The notes: a model not told the origin generated them from the letters alone. DNA of 24,256 nucleotides from Geothermovivens sp964644845 (GCA_964644845.1 CAZXXS010000044.1:1-24256), one strand, 5' to 3'; counted from the first letter of the stretch, positions 7,509-15,611 are shown. Translations and numbers: made by a program.

Positions 7509-7537
7509 AATCTACGCACACTGTTCGGCGAAGTCAA
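7509..7537 (-). promoter_or_regulatory. Sigma-70-type promoter of the small-protein/TIR-like operon
   Basis: On the minus strand TTGACT (7532-7537) and TAGATT (7509-7514) are separated by exactly 17 bp, matching five and four of six consensus bases. The predicted start of transcription near 7502 leaves a leader of about 20 nt that holds the AGGAGGT site. It lies downstream of the ClC stop codon, so this operon need not depend on read-through. Confidence 0.7.
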
Positions 7538-7601
7538 GCCCTAACGTAAGCTGCAAAACCCAGACCACGGTGGTGCGGCTCTCACGCCCAATGTTCTTTG
7601 C

Positions 7602-9656
7602 TCAAACCGTCATCCGCCTCACATGCTCGATGTCCTCATTTCGGCCGAGCACGAGGAGAACGTCATCCTCCTGGATGACCATGTCAGGGCGGGGTACCAG
7701 GCGCTGACGCTGCCCGTTGGGCCCGCTTGCACGGCTGATCATCAGCACTTCGAGCCCGTAAGCTGCTCTCAAATTCAGTTCCCGAAGCGTTTTACCCCAA
7801 AACGCCGGAGGAGCCGGAATCTCTTCGAGAGCGTAGCCTTCGGTCAGCTGAGCACGCGCACCGCGTTCGGCCAACTTCAAACTGTCCAGAATGCCTTCGG
7901 CCATCTCGTGTCGCGCTACGGCGCGGTTGTAGGCATCGACCACGTCCTTGTGCGTGATGACGCCAATCACCCGCCGTGGGTCGACATCGGAAACCACCGG
8001 GAGTTCCTCGTACTGGGTGTGTGCAAACTGCTGCATGACAAAATGCAGGTCGTCGTCCATTCGAACCGTCTCAAAATCGCTGGTGGCCAGGTCTGCCGCG
8101 GTGACAATGTCCTTCAGCTCTTCGTAGTTGACGAGCGCGTGGCGAAGTTCGTTCTGGCCAATTACACCGACCAGCCTCTGGTCATCGTCAACCACGAAAA
8201 CGGAGCTAAACGGACTGTCGAGCACGTGCTCGAGGAGCTGGGACAGCTTGGCCCGGGCGGGAACCGTGTTCGTTTCGGGTCGAAAGACATCGCGCACGTG
8301 CAGCGATCGCAAAATGTTTACCTCGCGACCAAGTTGAATGAACACGCCGTACTTTTCGAGGTGGAGGTGGTGGGGGGTCGCGCCAATCAGGGCTCGGGCC
8401 ACCAAGTGACTGATCACAACTCCGGTCATCAAAGGCAAGATGAAGGCGTAGTTGTTGGTCATTTCAAACAGAATCAGAATGGCCGCAAGTGGGATCGCGT
8501 TTACCCCGCCAAGCACAGAACCCATCCCGACCAGGGAGTACGTGACAGGGTCAAGATGAATGCCAAGGAGATGGTTTGACGCGGTTGCGACAAGCGAGCC
8601 AAGCATGGCGCCCTGAAAGATGGCGGGGGCGAACACACCTCCGTACCCACCAGAGGCGAGAATGAGGGGTACGAAGACGAATTTGCCAACGAGCAACACG
8701 GCCATCGTAAGTACCGACAGTTTACCCACAAGGGCCAGATTGATTGTGCCGTAGCCGATGCCGAAAATGCCCGGGAAAAAATAGCCCACAATTCCCAGCA
8801 AAAGGCCGACGAGAGGTAACTGCAGCCAGCGCGGCACAGGAAGCCGGCCGCGTTCCAAAACGCGGTGTGTTTCACGGTAAAACCAGACGAAGGCGGCCGA
8901 CCAGGCGCCTGCCAGGACGCCCAGGATCGCGTAGCCGATGAAGTACAGCGGCTGACCGAGTGCAAACGCCGGCACGAAGAAAGGATGTAAGTTCCCCAAA
9001 ATGCTTCTTGCCACGACACTGGAAGCCACGGAGGCCAGGATCACGGCACTCAACGTAGCCGTCTGAAGGTCATTCATGAGCACAACTTCCAGGGCGAAAA
9101 ACACCCCACCGATCGGCGCGTTGAAAACAGCGGCGATGGCTGCCCCCGCACCAGCCGCTGTGAAAAGACGGATCTTCCGTTCGGACAGACGGAGCGTCTG
9201 AGTGAGCAGCGAGGCCACTCCGCCGCCGACCTGAGCTGCCGGCCCCTCCGGTCCGACCGTGCCGCCGGAGCCAATCACGAGCACTGGTGCAACAAAGTGG
9301 AAAAGGGTGGTCCGCAGGTCAATCCAGCCGCCCTTGCGCACGATGGCCCGGATCACTGCGGCAACCCCCTTTCTCTTTGCGACGCGTGGAGAAGTTAGGG
9401 TTAGCAACTGCACAACCACGGCTCCCACCACGGGCACAATGACCACGTAGTAAGATCCGAGGGACGAGAGAAGCTGCCCACCAAGGCCGAAGAAAACGAA
9501 TGTCGTCACGTGGATCGCTTTGTGAAGCAGCGCTGCCGCCAGTCCCACAGCGACGCCAACCAAGGCCGAAATGGCCACAAGCGCTCCGTACTCCGAAAGC
9601 GGCCCCGTGTGCGCGTGACCGAGCCGACGAGTTTTCTGGAGAAGCGATTCAACCAT
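7602..9656 (-). CDS. ClC-family chloride channel/transporter with CBS pair and TrkA-C domain
   Basis: A 684-residue membrane protein. The ClC core fills about residues 20-440, with many hydrophobic helices. A CBS pair occupies about 445-575 (HVRDVF, DSPFSSVFVVDDDQ, YEELPVVSD, GVITHKDVVDAY). An RCK_C/TrkA-C domain is at about 595-684, ending DVLLVLGRNEDIEHVRRM. The gating-glutamate motif is GSGGTVGPEGP with E137. The helix carrying the inner proton glutamate of E. coli ClC reads FNAPIGGVFFALEVV, where the proton-glutamate position is V191, as in channel-type ClCs. The first selectivity motif (GSGIP or GHGVPE in relatives) has become KRKGVAAV. Chloride or other anion flux, regulated by nucleotides at the CBS pair and a ligand at TrkA-C, is expected. 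The ATG follows AAGGTGG. Confidence 0.93.
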   Translation of the reverse strand: MVESLLQKTRRLGHAHTGPLSEYGALVAISALVGVAVGLAAALLHKAIHVTTFVFFGLGGQLLSSLGSYYVVIVPVVGAVVVQLLTLTSPRVAKRKGVAAVIRAIVRKGGWIDLRTTLFHFVAPVLVIGSGGTVGPEGPAAQVGGGVASLLTQTLRLSERKIRLFTAAGAGAAIAAVFNAPIGGVFFALEVVLMNDLQTATLSAVILASVASSVVARSILGNLHPFFVPAFALGQPLYFIGYAILGVLAGAWSAAFVWFYRETHRVLERGRLPVPRWLQLPLVGLLLGIVGYFFPGIFGIGYGTINLALVGKLSVLTMAVLLVGKFVFVPLILASGGYGGVFAPAIFQGAMLGSLVATASNHLLGIHLDPVTYSLVGMGSVLGGVNAIPLAAILILFEMTNNYAFILPLMTGVVISHLVARALIGATPHHLHLEKYGVFIQLGREVNILRSLHVRDVFRPETNTVPARAKLSQLLEHVLDSPFSSVFVVDDDQRLVGVIGQNELRHALVNYEELKDIVTAADLATSDFETVRMDDDLHFVMQQFAHTQYEELPVVSDVDPRRVIGVITHKDVVDAYNRAVARHEMAEGILDSLKLAERGARAQLTEGYALEEIPAPPAFWGKTLRELNLRAAYGLEVLMISRASGPNGQRQRLVPRPDMVIQEDDVLLVLGRNEDIEHVRRMTV

Positions 9657-9910
9657 GGTCCACCTTCATTCCGACTGCTACCGAACGTAGCGATTCCGAA
9701 AGGCCGCCTCTGTGAAAGTGACCAAACGCTGAAGGCCAAAGCGCAACGCGGGCTTTCCCGTGCCGATCCGTTGCTCGCCTGAAATCAACAGTATTCCCTG
9801 CCTTCCCGGACGGCGCCGACGCCGTGCACTTTGCTTTGTGCCCGCAAGAGGCTTCCTTTTCCGCGGGCAGAATTGAAGCGAACGCCCTGGTGGGCAAGTG
9901 CCAAACCTTC

Positions 9911-10726
9911 TCACTGAACTGCTGCCCGCATCATGTCGATGAATGCGCGGTAAAGGACGCTGTAATCGTTGTGTGTGAAGGCGAGGGTAAAAGGACCAGT
10001 GCGATCGGTTCCGCGAATCTTTCCTGCCCTGTCCGCCTGCTCCGTTTTCTGAAATTCACACACCAGCTCGTAGGGAGCCTCCAGCCTGAAAGGTCGGCGC
10101 TGCCGTGCTTCCCTCACCGCTTTTCGCGCGGCTGTTTGCAGCTGTTGAAGCGACTCCTGAAACGGCGTACACAAAGCCGCGTACCGTGATAAGCCACGCT
10201 TGACGGCAACTGTGGTGATGTCTGGCAGGAGCGTGCGGGCTTCTTCGCAGAGTGCTTCGTCGCCGCTTGTCAAAACAACCGGTACCCCGTGCCAGCCCGC
10301 GAATGCGGCGTTGAGACCGAATTCACCTACGGAAATTCCGTTGAGCCGAACGTCGTGAAAAAGCGAGGCCGAAAATGTGTGGTCGTGGACTGCTCTTTGC
10401 GTGCCAATTTTGGCGTGGTAGCCCACAAAAAGCGCGGCTGCAAACTGCCGATCCAGCCCCTCGACCATCGAAAAGGGTTTGCCAGGACCAGTCAAAAGAC
10501 GCGCTGCCGGATGTAGGCGATCGATGGGGAGGTTTAGCATTCGATTGTGAGAATCGTTCACAACGACTTCGAGAGCACCCGCAGTCAAGCAGCCTTCCAC
10601 AACGGCGTTGACCTCCTGGAGCATCCAGTCAACGGCTCGCTGGTACAGGGGCGCCCCGGGGTCAACCTGTTCGTAGGCCACGACGCCGTTCACACCTTCG
10701 ATGTCCGCGGAAATGTAAACGCGCAA
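9911..10726 (-). CDS. M55 family D-aminopeptidase (DppA-like)
   Basis: A 271-residue cytosolic zinc peptidase of MEROPS family M55. The known DppA metal ligands can be matched: D8 and E10 in SADIEG, H60 in NDSHNRM, H104 in GYHAK, and E135 in GEFGLNA; the following H114/H116 pair (VHDH) covers the catalytic His of DppA. The length is that of Bacillus DppA (about 274). The start is TTG at 10724-10726: GGAGG sits seven bases upstream and the first strand RVYISADIEG follows at once. It starts 43 bp after the M29 gene, so they are probably co-transcribed. Such enzymes cleave D-amino-acid dipeptides, for example from peptidoglycan, or other short peptides. The neighbouring M29 peptidase and OPT transporter fit peptide use. 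Confidence 0.93.
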   Translation of the reverse strand: MRVYISADIEGVNGVVAYEQVDPGAPLYQRAVDWMLQEVNAVVEGCLTAGALEVVVNDSHNRMLNLPIDRLHPAARLLTGPGKPFSMVEGLDRQFAAALFVGYHAKIGTQRAVHDHTFSASLFHDVRLNGISVGEFGLNAAFAGWHGVPVVLTSGDEALCEEARTLLPDITTVAVKRGLSRYAALCTPFQESLQQLQTAARKAVREARQRRPFRLEAPYELVCEFQKTEQADRAGKIRGTDRTGPFTLAFTHNDYSVLYRAFIDMMRAAVQ

Positions 10727-10769
10727 GCGTTGTCCTCCGCACTGTCTTTACAGAAGCGAATTTCCAGCG

Positions 10770-11726
10770 CTACAACACAAACTCCCCGTCCTCGATGATC
10801 AACCGATCGTCGATTTTCACCGTGGGTTTCAACATCACCCCGTCGACGTGTACCCCGACCTCGTTCCTTCCGCCGAAGGACACATTGTTGCCCAGAGCCA
10901 CGTGTGCTGTACCTAACGCCTTCTCGTCCTCCAAGGTCAGACCCGTTACCCTGGCGCGCGGATTTGTGCCAACCCCGAACTCCGCCAGCACCCGTGCGGC
11001 AGGCCCGTAGCCCGAGAGGAATTTGCTGAGTTTGCGCGCTTCGGTGCTGCCTTCGATCCGCACCGCTCGTCCCTCGCGGATACGGATTGTGATGGTTCGA
11101 CCTTCACCGGGCTGAAGACCCATCCCGCTTTCAATGACAGCGATCCCCTCGCTTTTTCCCTCCACGGGCGAAATGGAGGCTTCGCCAGCTGGAAGATTGG
11201 AGAAATGCCCACTTTCGTGCACAAGTCCGGTGTCCGCGTACCCTTTGCGCCGTCGGATGTAGAGTTGCAGATCCGTGCCGGCTGGCGTGGTCACATGCAT
11301 TCTTGAGCCGATTGTGAAAATGTCCGCCAGCTTCCGGCTCCGCTCCACGATGAAGCCGTAGTCCACGTCCACCGCGCGCTTGAGCGCTTCGGCGGTGATG
11401 CCCGGCAAACTGATGGCCCTCGCGCCTCGGCGACACGCTTTGCGGCGTGCCTCGGTGTGGGAAAGAGAGACGCTCGTTACAAGGATCAACACATCGGCCG
11501 CGGCGAAAAGTTCCGGCAGCACCGCCGGAACCTCGATCCGGTGTGGGCGAAGCTCGGGGATCTGAACGAACACGGCATTTCGGTGGCTCGCGTGGCTTGC
11601 CGCCTGGTAGAAAAGGCGGCCAAGCTGTGCTTTGGGGTCATCGGCCACCACGACAACCCTTTCCCCGCGCTTGATCTCCAGGCAGGTGTGAACGGCTACA
11701 TGGACAGCCCTCTCCAGTCGTCCCAT
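10770..11726 (-). CDS. M29 family aminopeptidase
   Basis: A 318-residue metallo-aminopeptidase related to aminopeptidase T/AmpS. The C-terminal catalytic half shows the family metal-ligand motifs in order: GEASISPVEG (E182), LAEFGVGTNP (E249), DEKALGTAHVALGNN (H275) and GVHVDGVM (H293 and D295). The N-terminal half holds two Rossmann-like strands, ERVVVVADD and ADVLILVTS. Classical M29 enzymes are about 370-410 residues, so this belongs to the shorter branch seen in many bacteria and archaea. The ATG at 11724-11726 is chosen because GGGAGGG ends four bases before it; a TTG four codons upstream would place the start inside that ribosome binding site. Cytosolic. It lies between the FAH gene (84 bp) and the M55 gene (43 bp). 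Confidence 0.9.
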   Translation of the reverse strand: MGRLERAVHVAVHTCLEIKRGERVVVVADDPKAQLGRLFYQAASHASHRNAVFVQIPELRPHRIEVPAVLPELFAAADVLILVTSVSLSHTEARRKACRRGARAISLPGITAEALKRAVDVDYGFIVERSRKLADIFTIGSRMHVTTPAGTDLQLYIRRRKGYADTGLVHESGHFSNLPAGEASISPVEGKSEGIAVIESGMGLQPGEGRTITIRIREGRAVRIEGSTEARKLSKFLSGYGPAARVLAEFGVGTNPRARVTGLTLEDEKALGTAHVALGNNVSFGGRNEVGVHVDGVMLKPTVKIDDRLIIEDGEFVL

Positions 11727-11810
11727 CGGCCCTCCCAACCCTTGGTGACTACCCCCGCACAGACGTCGCTTCTACCCCCAACTGGGAGCCAAGAACAAGC
11801 GGTTTCAGTT

Positions 11811-12716
11811 CTACCCGCGTTGAACGGGGTTCCGGAGTGTACCAATTCTCTCGATTACCACTTCCATCACATCCCCCTCGTGCACAGGGCGAATGCCCTG
11901 CGGTGTACCTGTGGCAATGATGTCGCCGGGATAAAGAGTCATGTGGCTACTGATTTCCGAGACCAGGCGGGGGATTTTGAACAGCATCTCGCCCGTGCTG
12001 GCGCTCTGGCGCACTTCACCGTTGACGCGCATCTCGATTCTCAAATCATGGGGATCCTGGATGGCATCCCGCGGAACCAACCAGGGCCCGAGTGGACAGA
12101 AGGTGTCGAAGCTCTTTGAGCGAAACCAAGGTTTCCCCTGCTCGATGTCTCGTTTTTGCAAATCGCGAGCGGTCACGTCGTTCATCGCTGTGTAACCCGC
12201 CACGGCCTCCCAGGCTTCGCTCTCGAGTGCGGACTTGGTTATTTTACCGATGATGACCGCGAGCTCTGCCTCGTGGTCCACGCGGCTGGATTGAGGCGGA
12301 AGCAACACCGCGTGCCCGTGGCCCACCAAAGCGGAGGGAGCTTTGGCGAAGAAGATCGGTTCCGTTGGGATTTCGTGGCCACTTTCTCGAGCGTGAGCCG
12401 CGTAGTTTCTGCCTAAGCAGACGATTTTCTGAGGCCGGGTGACGGGCGGGAGGAAGTCCACGTCTTCGAAAAGTTGTGCCTTCTGAGCCAGAGAGGTGTT
12501 CGAAGCGAAGTCCCACGCATCATGCAAAAACGCCAAATTGAACACCCCTCGTTCAAGCAGGTCCTGTAACGTTGCTCTGTCGGGCAGATCGTGCTCAGCA
12601 GCCTCTGGCCACTCGGCAAGGATCCAGGTCAGGTCGTACAGGGCCCCGTCGACGAAGAGTCCTGCCCTTTCGCCTTCCCGACTGCGGTAGGCAAACGCTT
12701 TCAGCTCCACCGACAT
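11811..12716 (-). CDS. Fumarylacetoacetate hydrolase (FAH) family protein
   Basis: A 301-residue enzyme of the FAH superfamily, whose members hydrolyse or decarboxylate beta-keto acids, for example 2-keto-4-pentenoate hydratases, acylpyruvases and HpcE-type decarboxylases. The catalytic domain begins at PQKIVCLGRNYAAHARESGH. It has the metal-binding DHEAELAVIIGK (two Glu) and GYTAMNDVTARDLQ (Asp), then KSFDTFCPLGPWLV and the terminal GDIIATGTPQGI signature. The first 90 residues are the less conserved N-terminal extension of the two-domain type. The start at 12714-12716 has CGGGAGAG upstream; an ATG 17 codons earlier has no site. The exact substrate cannot be inferred. The neighbouring peptidases suggest amino-acid catabolism at most. 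Confidence 0.92.
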   Translation of the reverse strand: MSVELKAFAYRSREGERAGLFVDGALYDLTWILAEWPEAAEHDLPDRATLQDLLERGVFNLAFLHDAWDFASNTSLAQKAQLFEDVDFLPPVTRPQKIVCLGRNYAAHARESGHEIPTEPIFFAKAPSALVGHGHAVLLPPQSSRVDHEAELAVIIGKITKSALESEAWEAVAGYTAMNDVTARDLQKRDIEQGKPWFRSKSFDTFCPLGPWLVPRDAIQDPHDLRIEMRVNGEVRQSASTGEMLFKIPRLVSEISSHMTLYPGDIIATGTPQGIRPVHEGDVMEVVIERIGTLRNPVQRG

Positions 12717-12841
12717 TTTCTCTCTCCCGGTACGAACGACGTATTTGTCTCCAGCGGAATTTGCCATTGCCCCGTGCCAACGGCCTGTTTTGCCCCGAAA
12801 GTGGCGCTCGGGTTAACCACGGCGAAGCGGCGTGGCATAGT

Positions 12842-12869
12842 TTGTGGATTTCGGCAAACCTCGTGTCAA
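12842..12869 (-). promoter_or_regulatory. Candidate promoter of the FAH-M29-M55 operon
   Basis: A perfect TTGACA (-35) lies on the minus strand at 12864-12869. The base 17 bp further starts CACAAA, which matches the -10 consensus in only three positions, so an activator or a different sigma factor may be needed. It lies in the 246-bp gap between the PqqD-like and FAH genes, leaving a leader of over 100 nt. Direct repeats abut the -35 box. Confidence 0.35.
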
Positions 12870-12891
12870 ACGATTCCGAGAAACCGATTCC
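12868..12891. repeat. Direct repeat beside a -35 box
   Basis: Plus strand AAACGATTCC (12868-12877) is repeated as AAACCGATTCC (12881-12891), one inserted C apart and 13 bp offset. Read on the minus strand these are two GGAATCG blocks just upstream of TTGACA. The spacing of just over one helical turn suits a tandem activator site, but no known regulator was matched. Confidence 0.4.
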
Positions 12892-12962
12892 CGGAACCCA
12901 AATGTCGTTTCATTCTGCGCTGCTTGCCGGGTTCCGAAGCTGGGGGACCCTGCCGGACTCTC

Positions 12963-13340
12963 TTAGACGTACTGGATGAACCGACCACGGTAGAGCTGTG
13001 CCAAAAAAAGCGTAAGCCGCTCAAAGACCGGTTCAACGTCCTCGCCAAACGTGGCCTTCATGTGTTCGACAATTTCGGCCACCGTGCGAGAACCGTCGCA
13101 CTGTTTCCACACCTCAGAGCCTACGGCATCCAGATGAACGCGATAAACGGGGTTCCTGAGCCGTGGCGCGAGATGTTTTGCCAGCCACTGATTCTGAATT
13201 TTCGGCTTAAGGAGCACGACGTTTCCATCGGCATCGGATTCCCACTGAACGGCCCATCGGGGGCGAAGCCGAAGGGAATGTTCGCGTGCCTCCTGCTCAG
13301 TTTGGAATCGTGGCTGTTGTTTCCTGCGAAAAAGCCCCAT
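12963..13340 (-). CDS. PqqD-like (RRE-fold) protein, orphan
   Basis: A protein of about 125 residues whose second half (about 60-125) matches the PqqD pattern: YRVHLDAVGSEVWKQCDGSRTV, then AEIVEHMKATFGE and a final helix FLAQLYRGRFIQYV. PqqD domains are winged-helix RiPP recognition elements that bind a precursor peptide for a partner enzyme. The first 30 residues are basic (MGLFRRKQQPRF). The start is uncertain: ATG at 13338-13340, TTG at 13362-13364 (with GAGG upstream) or ATG at 13380-13382. The open frame reaches 13433, but that part overlaps the OPT terminator and so is not coding. No radical SAM enzyme or precursor peptide gene is next to it. Its role is unknown. Confidence 0.72.
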   Translation of the reverse strand: MGLFRRKQQPRFQTEQEAREHSLRLRPRWAVQWESDADGNVVLLKPKIQNQWLAKHLAPRLRNPVYRVHLDAVGSEVWKQCDGSRTVAEIVEHMKATFGEDVEPVFERLTLFLAQLYRGRFIQYV

Positions 13341-13392
13341 CCTGCTCTCGGTTGGAATACGCAACGTTGCCTCGTGAATCATGTGTTGGCGT

Positions 13393-13425
13393 AAAAAGGG
13401 GTTGACGAGCCATCGCCAACCCCTT
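13393..13425 (-). terminator. Rho-independent terminator of the OPT transporter gene
   Basis: AAGGGGTTG (13396-13404) pairs perfectly with CAACCCCTT (13417-13425) around a 12-nt loop. On the minus strand the stem runs into a five-T tract (plus-strand A run at 13393-13397). It begins 20 bp past the OPT stop codon and separates that gene from the PqqD-like gene. Confidence 0.9.
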
Positions 13426-13444
13426 GTTCGCAAAGGATGTTAGC

Positions 13445-15454
13445 CTATTTGCCAAACTCACCACTGGCGTTCAGCTCTTTCAACGGGTAGTAGATGAGCA
13501 CGAAGGCCAGAATGCCAAACACTACCAGACCCAGCCACGGGCTGTACCAGATGGTCGGCAGCGACACGTTGGCCGCTCTCAGAGCGGCCGTAGCCACACC
13601 GGTCAAGGCCTCGCCTGCAATCAATCCGGAAGCGATCAGTAACCCAATGCGTTCTACCAGATCTTTGCCCTTGACGGTCGGTTCCTTGGCTTCTGCGCGG
13701 TGGTCCAGGTACCATTTGATGATGCCGCCGACGAAAATCGCAGCCGTGCTGTGGAAGGGCAAATACATGCCCACCGCGATCAACATCGGGGAGGGCGAGC
13801 CGATCAGGATGAGGGCCACGGAGAAGAGCATGCCTGCGATCACAAGCGGCCAGGCCATCTCGCCGCCGACGATGCCTTGCGACATCATGGCCATCAGGCC
13901 CGCCTGAGGTGCGGGTAAATTCTCACCACCGATGCCGCCTGGCACGTTCTCATGCAGCAAGGCAAGGGGCACAACCAGCGTCAGGGCGGCGGCCGTCACA
14001 CCGATCATCCCGCCGATTTCCATCCGCCAGGGGGTGGCCCCGAGGATGTGCCCGACTTTCCAGTCCTGGATCATGTCGCCCGCCACACCGGCGACACAGC
14101 AGACGACCGCCGCAACTCCCAGCACAGCCGCAACGCCGGGCTGACCCTTCACGCCGAGTGCGACCATCAAAACGGCGGCAATCAGAAGGGTGGTGAGCGT
14201 CAAACCAGAAATTGGGTTGGAAGAACTGCCGATGATGCCGACCAGGTAGCCAGCAACGGCGGCGAAAAGCAACCCGGCGGCCAGCATGACCAGCGCGGCC
14301 ACAACAGCACTGCCCAACTGAGCCGTGAAAGAATTGTAGATGAGAATCATCGGAACCAGCAGCGCGATGATGGCGATGATCACCGTGCCAAGCGGCAAGT
14401 CCTTGTCCGTTCGCAGGACGGTGGACCCGGTTTCTCCTACGGCTTTCATGTCGGCCACCGAACGTCGGACACCGGCGATCAGATTGTTGCGCATCTTGTA
14501 AAGGGTCCAGAACGCCCCCACCAGCATTGCCCCAACGGCGATGGGCTTCACCTGGGCACTGTAGGCCGCACTGGCCACGTCGACCCAGGAGCCTTTGCCC
14601 GCTGCCACCATCTGAGCCGCGTCCGGACTCATGAAGAGCACCAGTGGCATCAGGAACAGCCAGCCAAACACGCCACCGGAAAAAGTGATGGCAGCAAGTT
14701 TGGGGCCGATGATGTAGCCGACACCAACCAGAGCTCCGGAAGCAGCCGGGCTCTCAATCAGCGCCCGACCCTGTCGGCCAACTTCGCCGAGAACGGAACC
14801 CTCGCCTGTTAGGTAGGTGATTTTGCTGTGGCCCAGGCTGAAAACCGTCTTCACGTAGGGCTTGATCAACTTGATGCCGTTGGGATTTTTGAAAAATTCG
14901 ATGACGGACCCCAGGGCCATGGCCCAAAAAACGTAGCCAGCTCCCGTTTGCCCGCCCTGGCCTGCTTTCACGAGCTCGGCGCAGGCCCGGCTTTCAGGAA
15001 AAGGCAGTGTGGCGTCCTCGACCAGGGTGCGGCGGACGATGATGATGAAGAGCACACCGAGCAAACCGCCGACCAGCATCAGCACGGTGCTGCGGAAAAA
15101 GTCGAATTCCGTCCAGACGCCCGAGATCAGAAACGCCGGGATTGTGAAGATGGCCCCCGCGGCCAAAGCTTCGCCCACGGCACCGGTGGTTCGGGCCATG
15201 TTCTCCTCGAGCACGGTGCCCTTGAACGGCCGCAGCGCTGCCATGGCGATGACCGCCGCGGGGAACGTGGCGGCAACGGTCATCCCGGCCACAAGACCAA
15301 GGTACGCGTTGGCGGCACCCAGAATGACCGCCAGAATCACACCCAGCAAGACGGCCTTCAGGGTCAATTCCTTGAGATCTTGATCCGGCGGCACGTACGG
15401 TTTGTAGTCCATTCCAGCGGAACCACCGGCTCCCTGGTTACTCTGGCCAGCCAT
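13445..15454 (-). CDS. OPT family oligopeptide transporter
   Basis: A 669-residue inner-membrane protein with about sixteen hydrophobic segments, the size of bacterial OPT-family proton-coupled (oligo)peptide or metal-chelate symporters. Family landmarks are AANAYLGLVAGMTVAATFPAAV near residue 50, ENMARTTGAVGEALAAGAIF near 88, GSSSNPISGLTLTTL in the middle, and SPSPMLIAVGMYLPFHSTAA near 590. The ATG at 15452-15454 has GGGAGGAAAACA directly upstream; the frame stays open further upstream, but that stretch is not protein-like and contains the promoter. The N-terminus (AGQSNQGAGGSAGMDYKPY) is cytosolic and flexible. It has its own promoter and terminator. Two cytosolic peptidase genes lie about 2 kb downstream on the same strand, so peptide import is the likely job. 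Confidence 0.93.
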   Translation of the reverse strand: MAGQSNQGAGGSAGMDYKPYVPPDQDLKELTLKAVLLGVILAVILGAANAYLGLVAGMTVAATFPAAVIAMAALRPFKGTVLEENMARTTGAVGEALAAGAIFTIPAFLISGVWTEFDFFRSTVLMLVGGLLGVLFIIIVRRTLVEDATLPFPESRACAELVKAGQGGQTGAGYVFWAMALGSVIEFFKNPNGIKLIKPYVKTVFSLGHSKITYLTGEGSVLGEVGRQGRALIESPAASGALVGVGYIIGPKLAAITFSGGVFGWLFLMPLVLFMSPDAAQMVAAGKGSWVDVASAAYSAQVKPIAVGAMLVGAFWTLYKMRNNLIAGVRRSVADMKAVGETGSTVLRTDKDLPLGTVIIAIIALLVPMILIYNSFTAQLGSAVVAALVMLAAGLLFAAVAGYLVGIIGSSSNPISGLTLTTLLIAAVLMVALGVKGQPGVAAVLGVAAVVCCVAGVAGDMIQDWKVGHILGATPWRMEIGGMIGVTAAALTLVVPLALLHENVPGGIGGENLPAPQAGLMAMMSQGIVGGEMAWPLVIAGMLFSVALILIGSPSPMLIAVGMYLPFHSTAAIFVGGIIKWYLDHRAEAKEPTVKGKDLVERIGLLIASGLIAGEALTGVATAALRAANVSLPTIWYSPWLGLVVFGILAFVLIYYPLKELNASGEFGK

Positions 15455-15546
15455 TGTTTTCCTCCCTCGCTGATCCCACTTCCTTCGAGACGTGCGGCGT
15501 GGTCTGTCGGTATCCCATCGAACCCGGACACGGGGCGAATGGGGAG

Positions 15547-15575
15547 CCCGGTGAGAAACCGGGAGGTCGGACCTC
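15547..15575 (-). other. Two adjacent hairpins in the OPT leader
   Basis: In the predicted 150-nt leader of the OPT mRNA, GAGGT/ACCTC (15563-15575, 3-nt loop) and CCCGGT/ACCGGG (15547-15563, 5-nt loop) lie back to back. There is no T-run after them, so they are not a terminator. They could affect mRNA stability or translation. No known riboswitch motif was recognised. Confidence 0.4.
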
Positions 15576-15611
15576 TGTAAATCCCAGGAAGTCCGATCAG
15601 ATAGGCCAACG

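Noticed and set aside
9657..9910. ACGGCG/CGCCGT hairpin at 9810-9825 as a terminator of the M55 gene
   Set aside because: No T-run follows the stem on the minus strand and the loop position is unremarkable.
13341..13433. N-terminal extension of the PqqD-like protein
   Set aside because: This DNA contains the OPT terminator hairpin and T-run, so it is unlikely to be translated with the downstream gene.
13952..14812. Long plus-strand frame opposite the OPT transporter
   Set aside because: His/Gln/Gly/Asp-rich shadow of a membrane-protein gene; OPT motifs on the minus strand are unambiguous.
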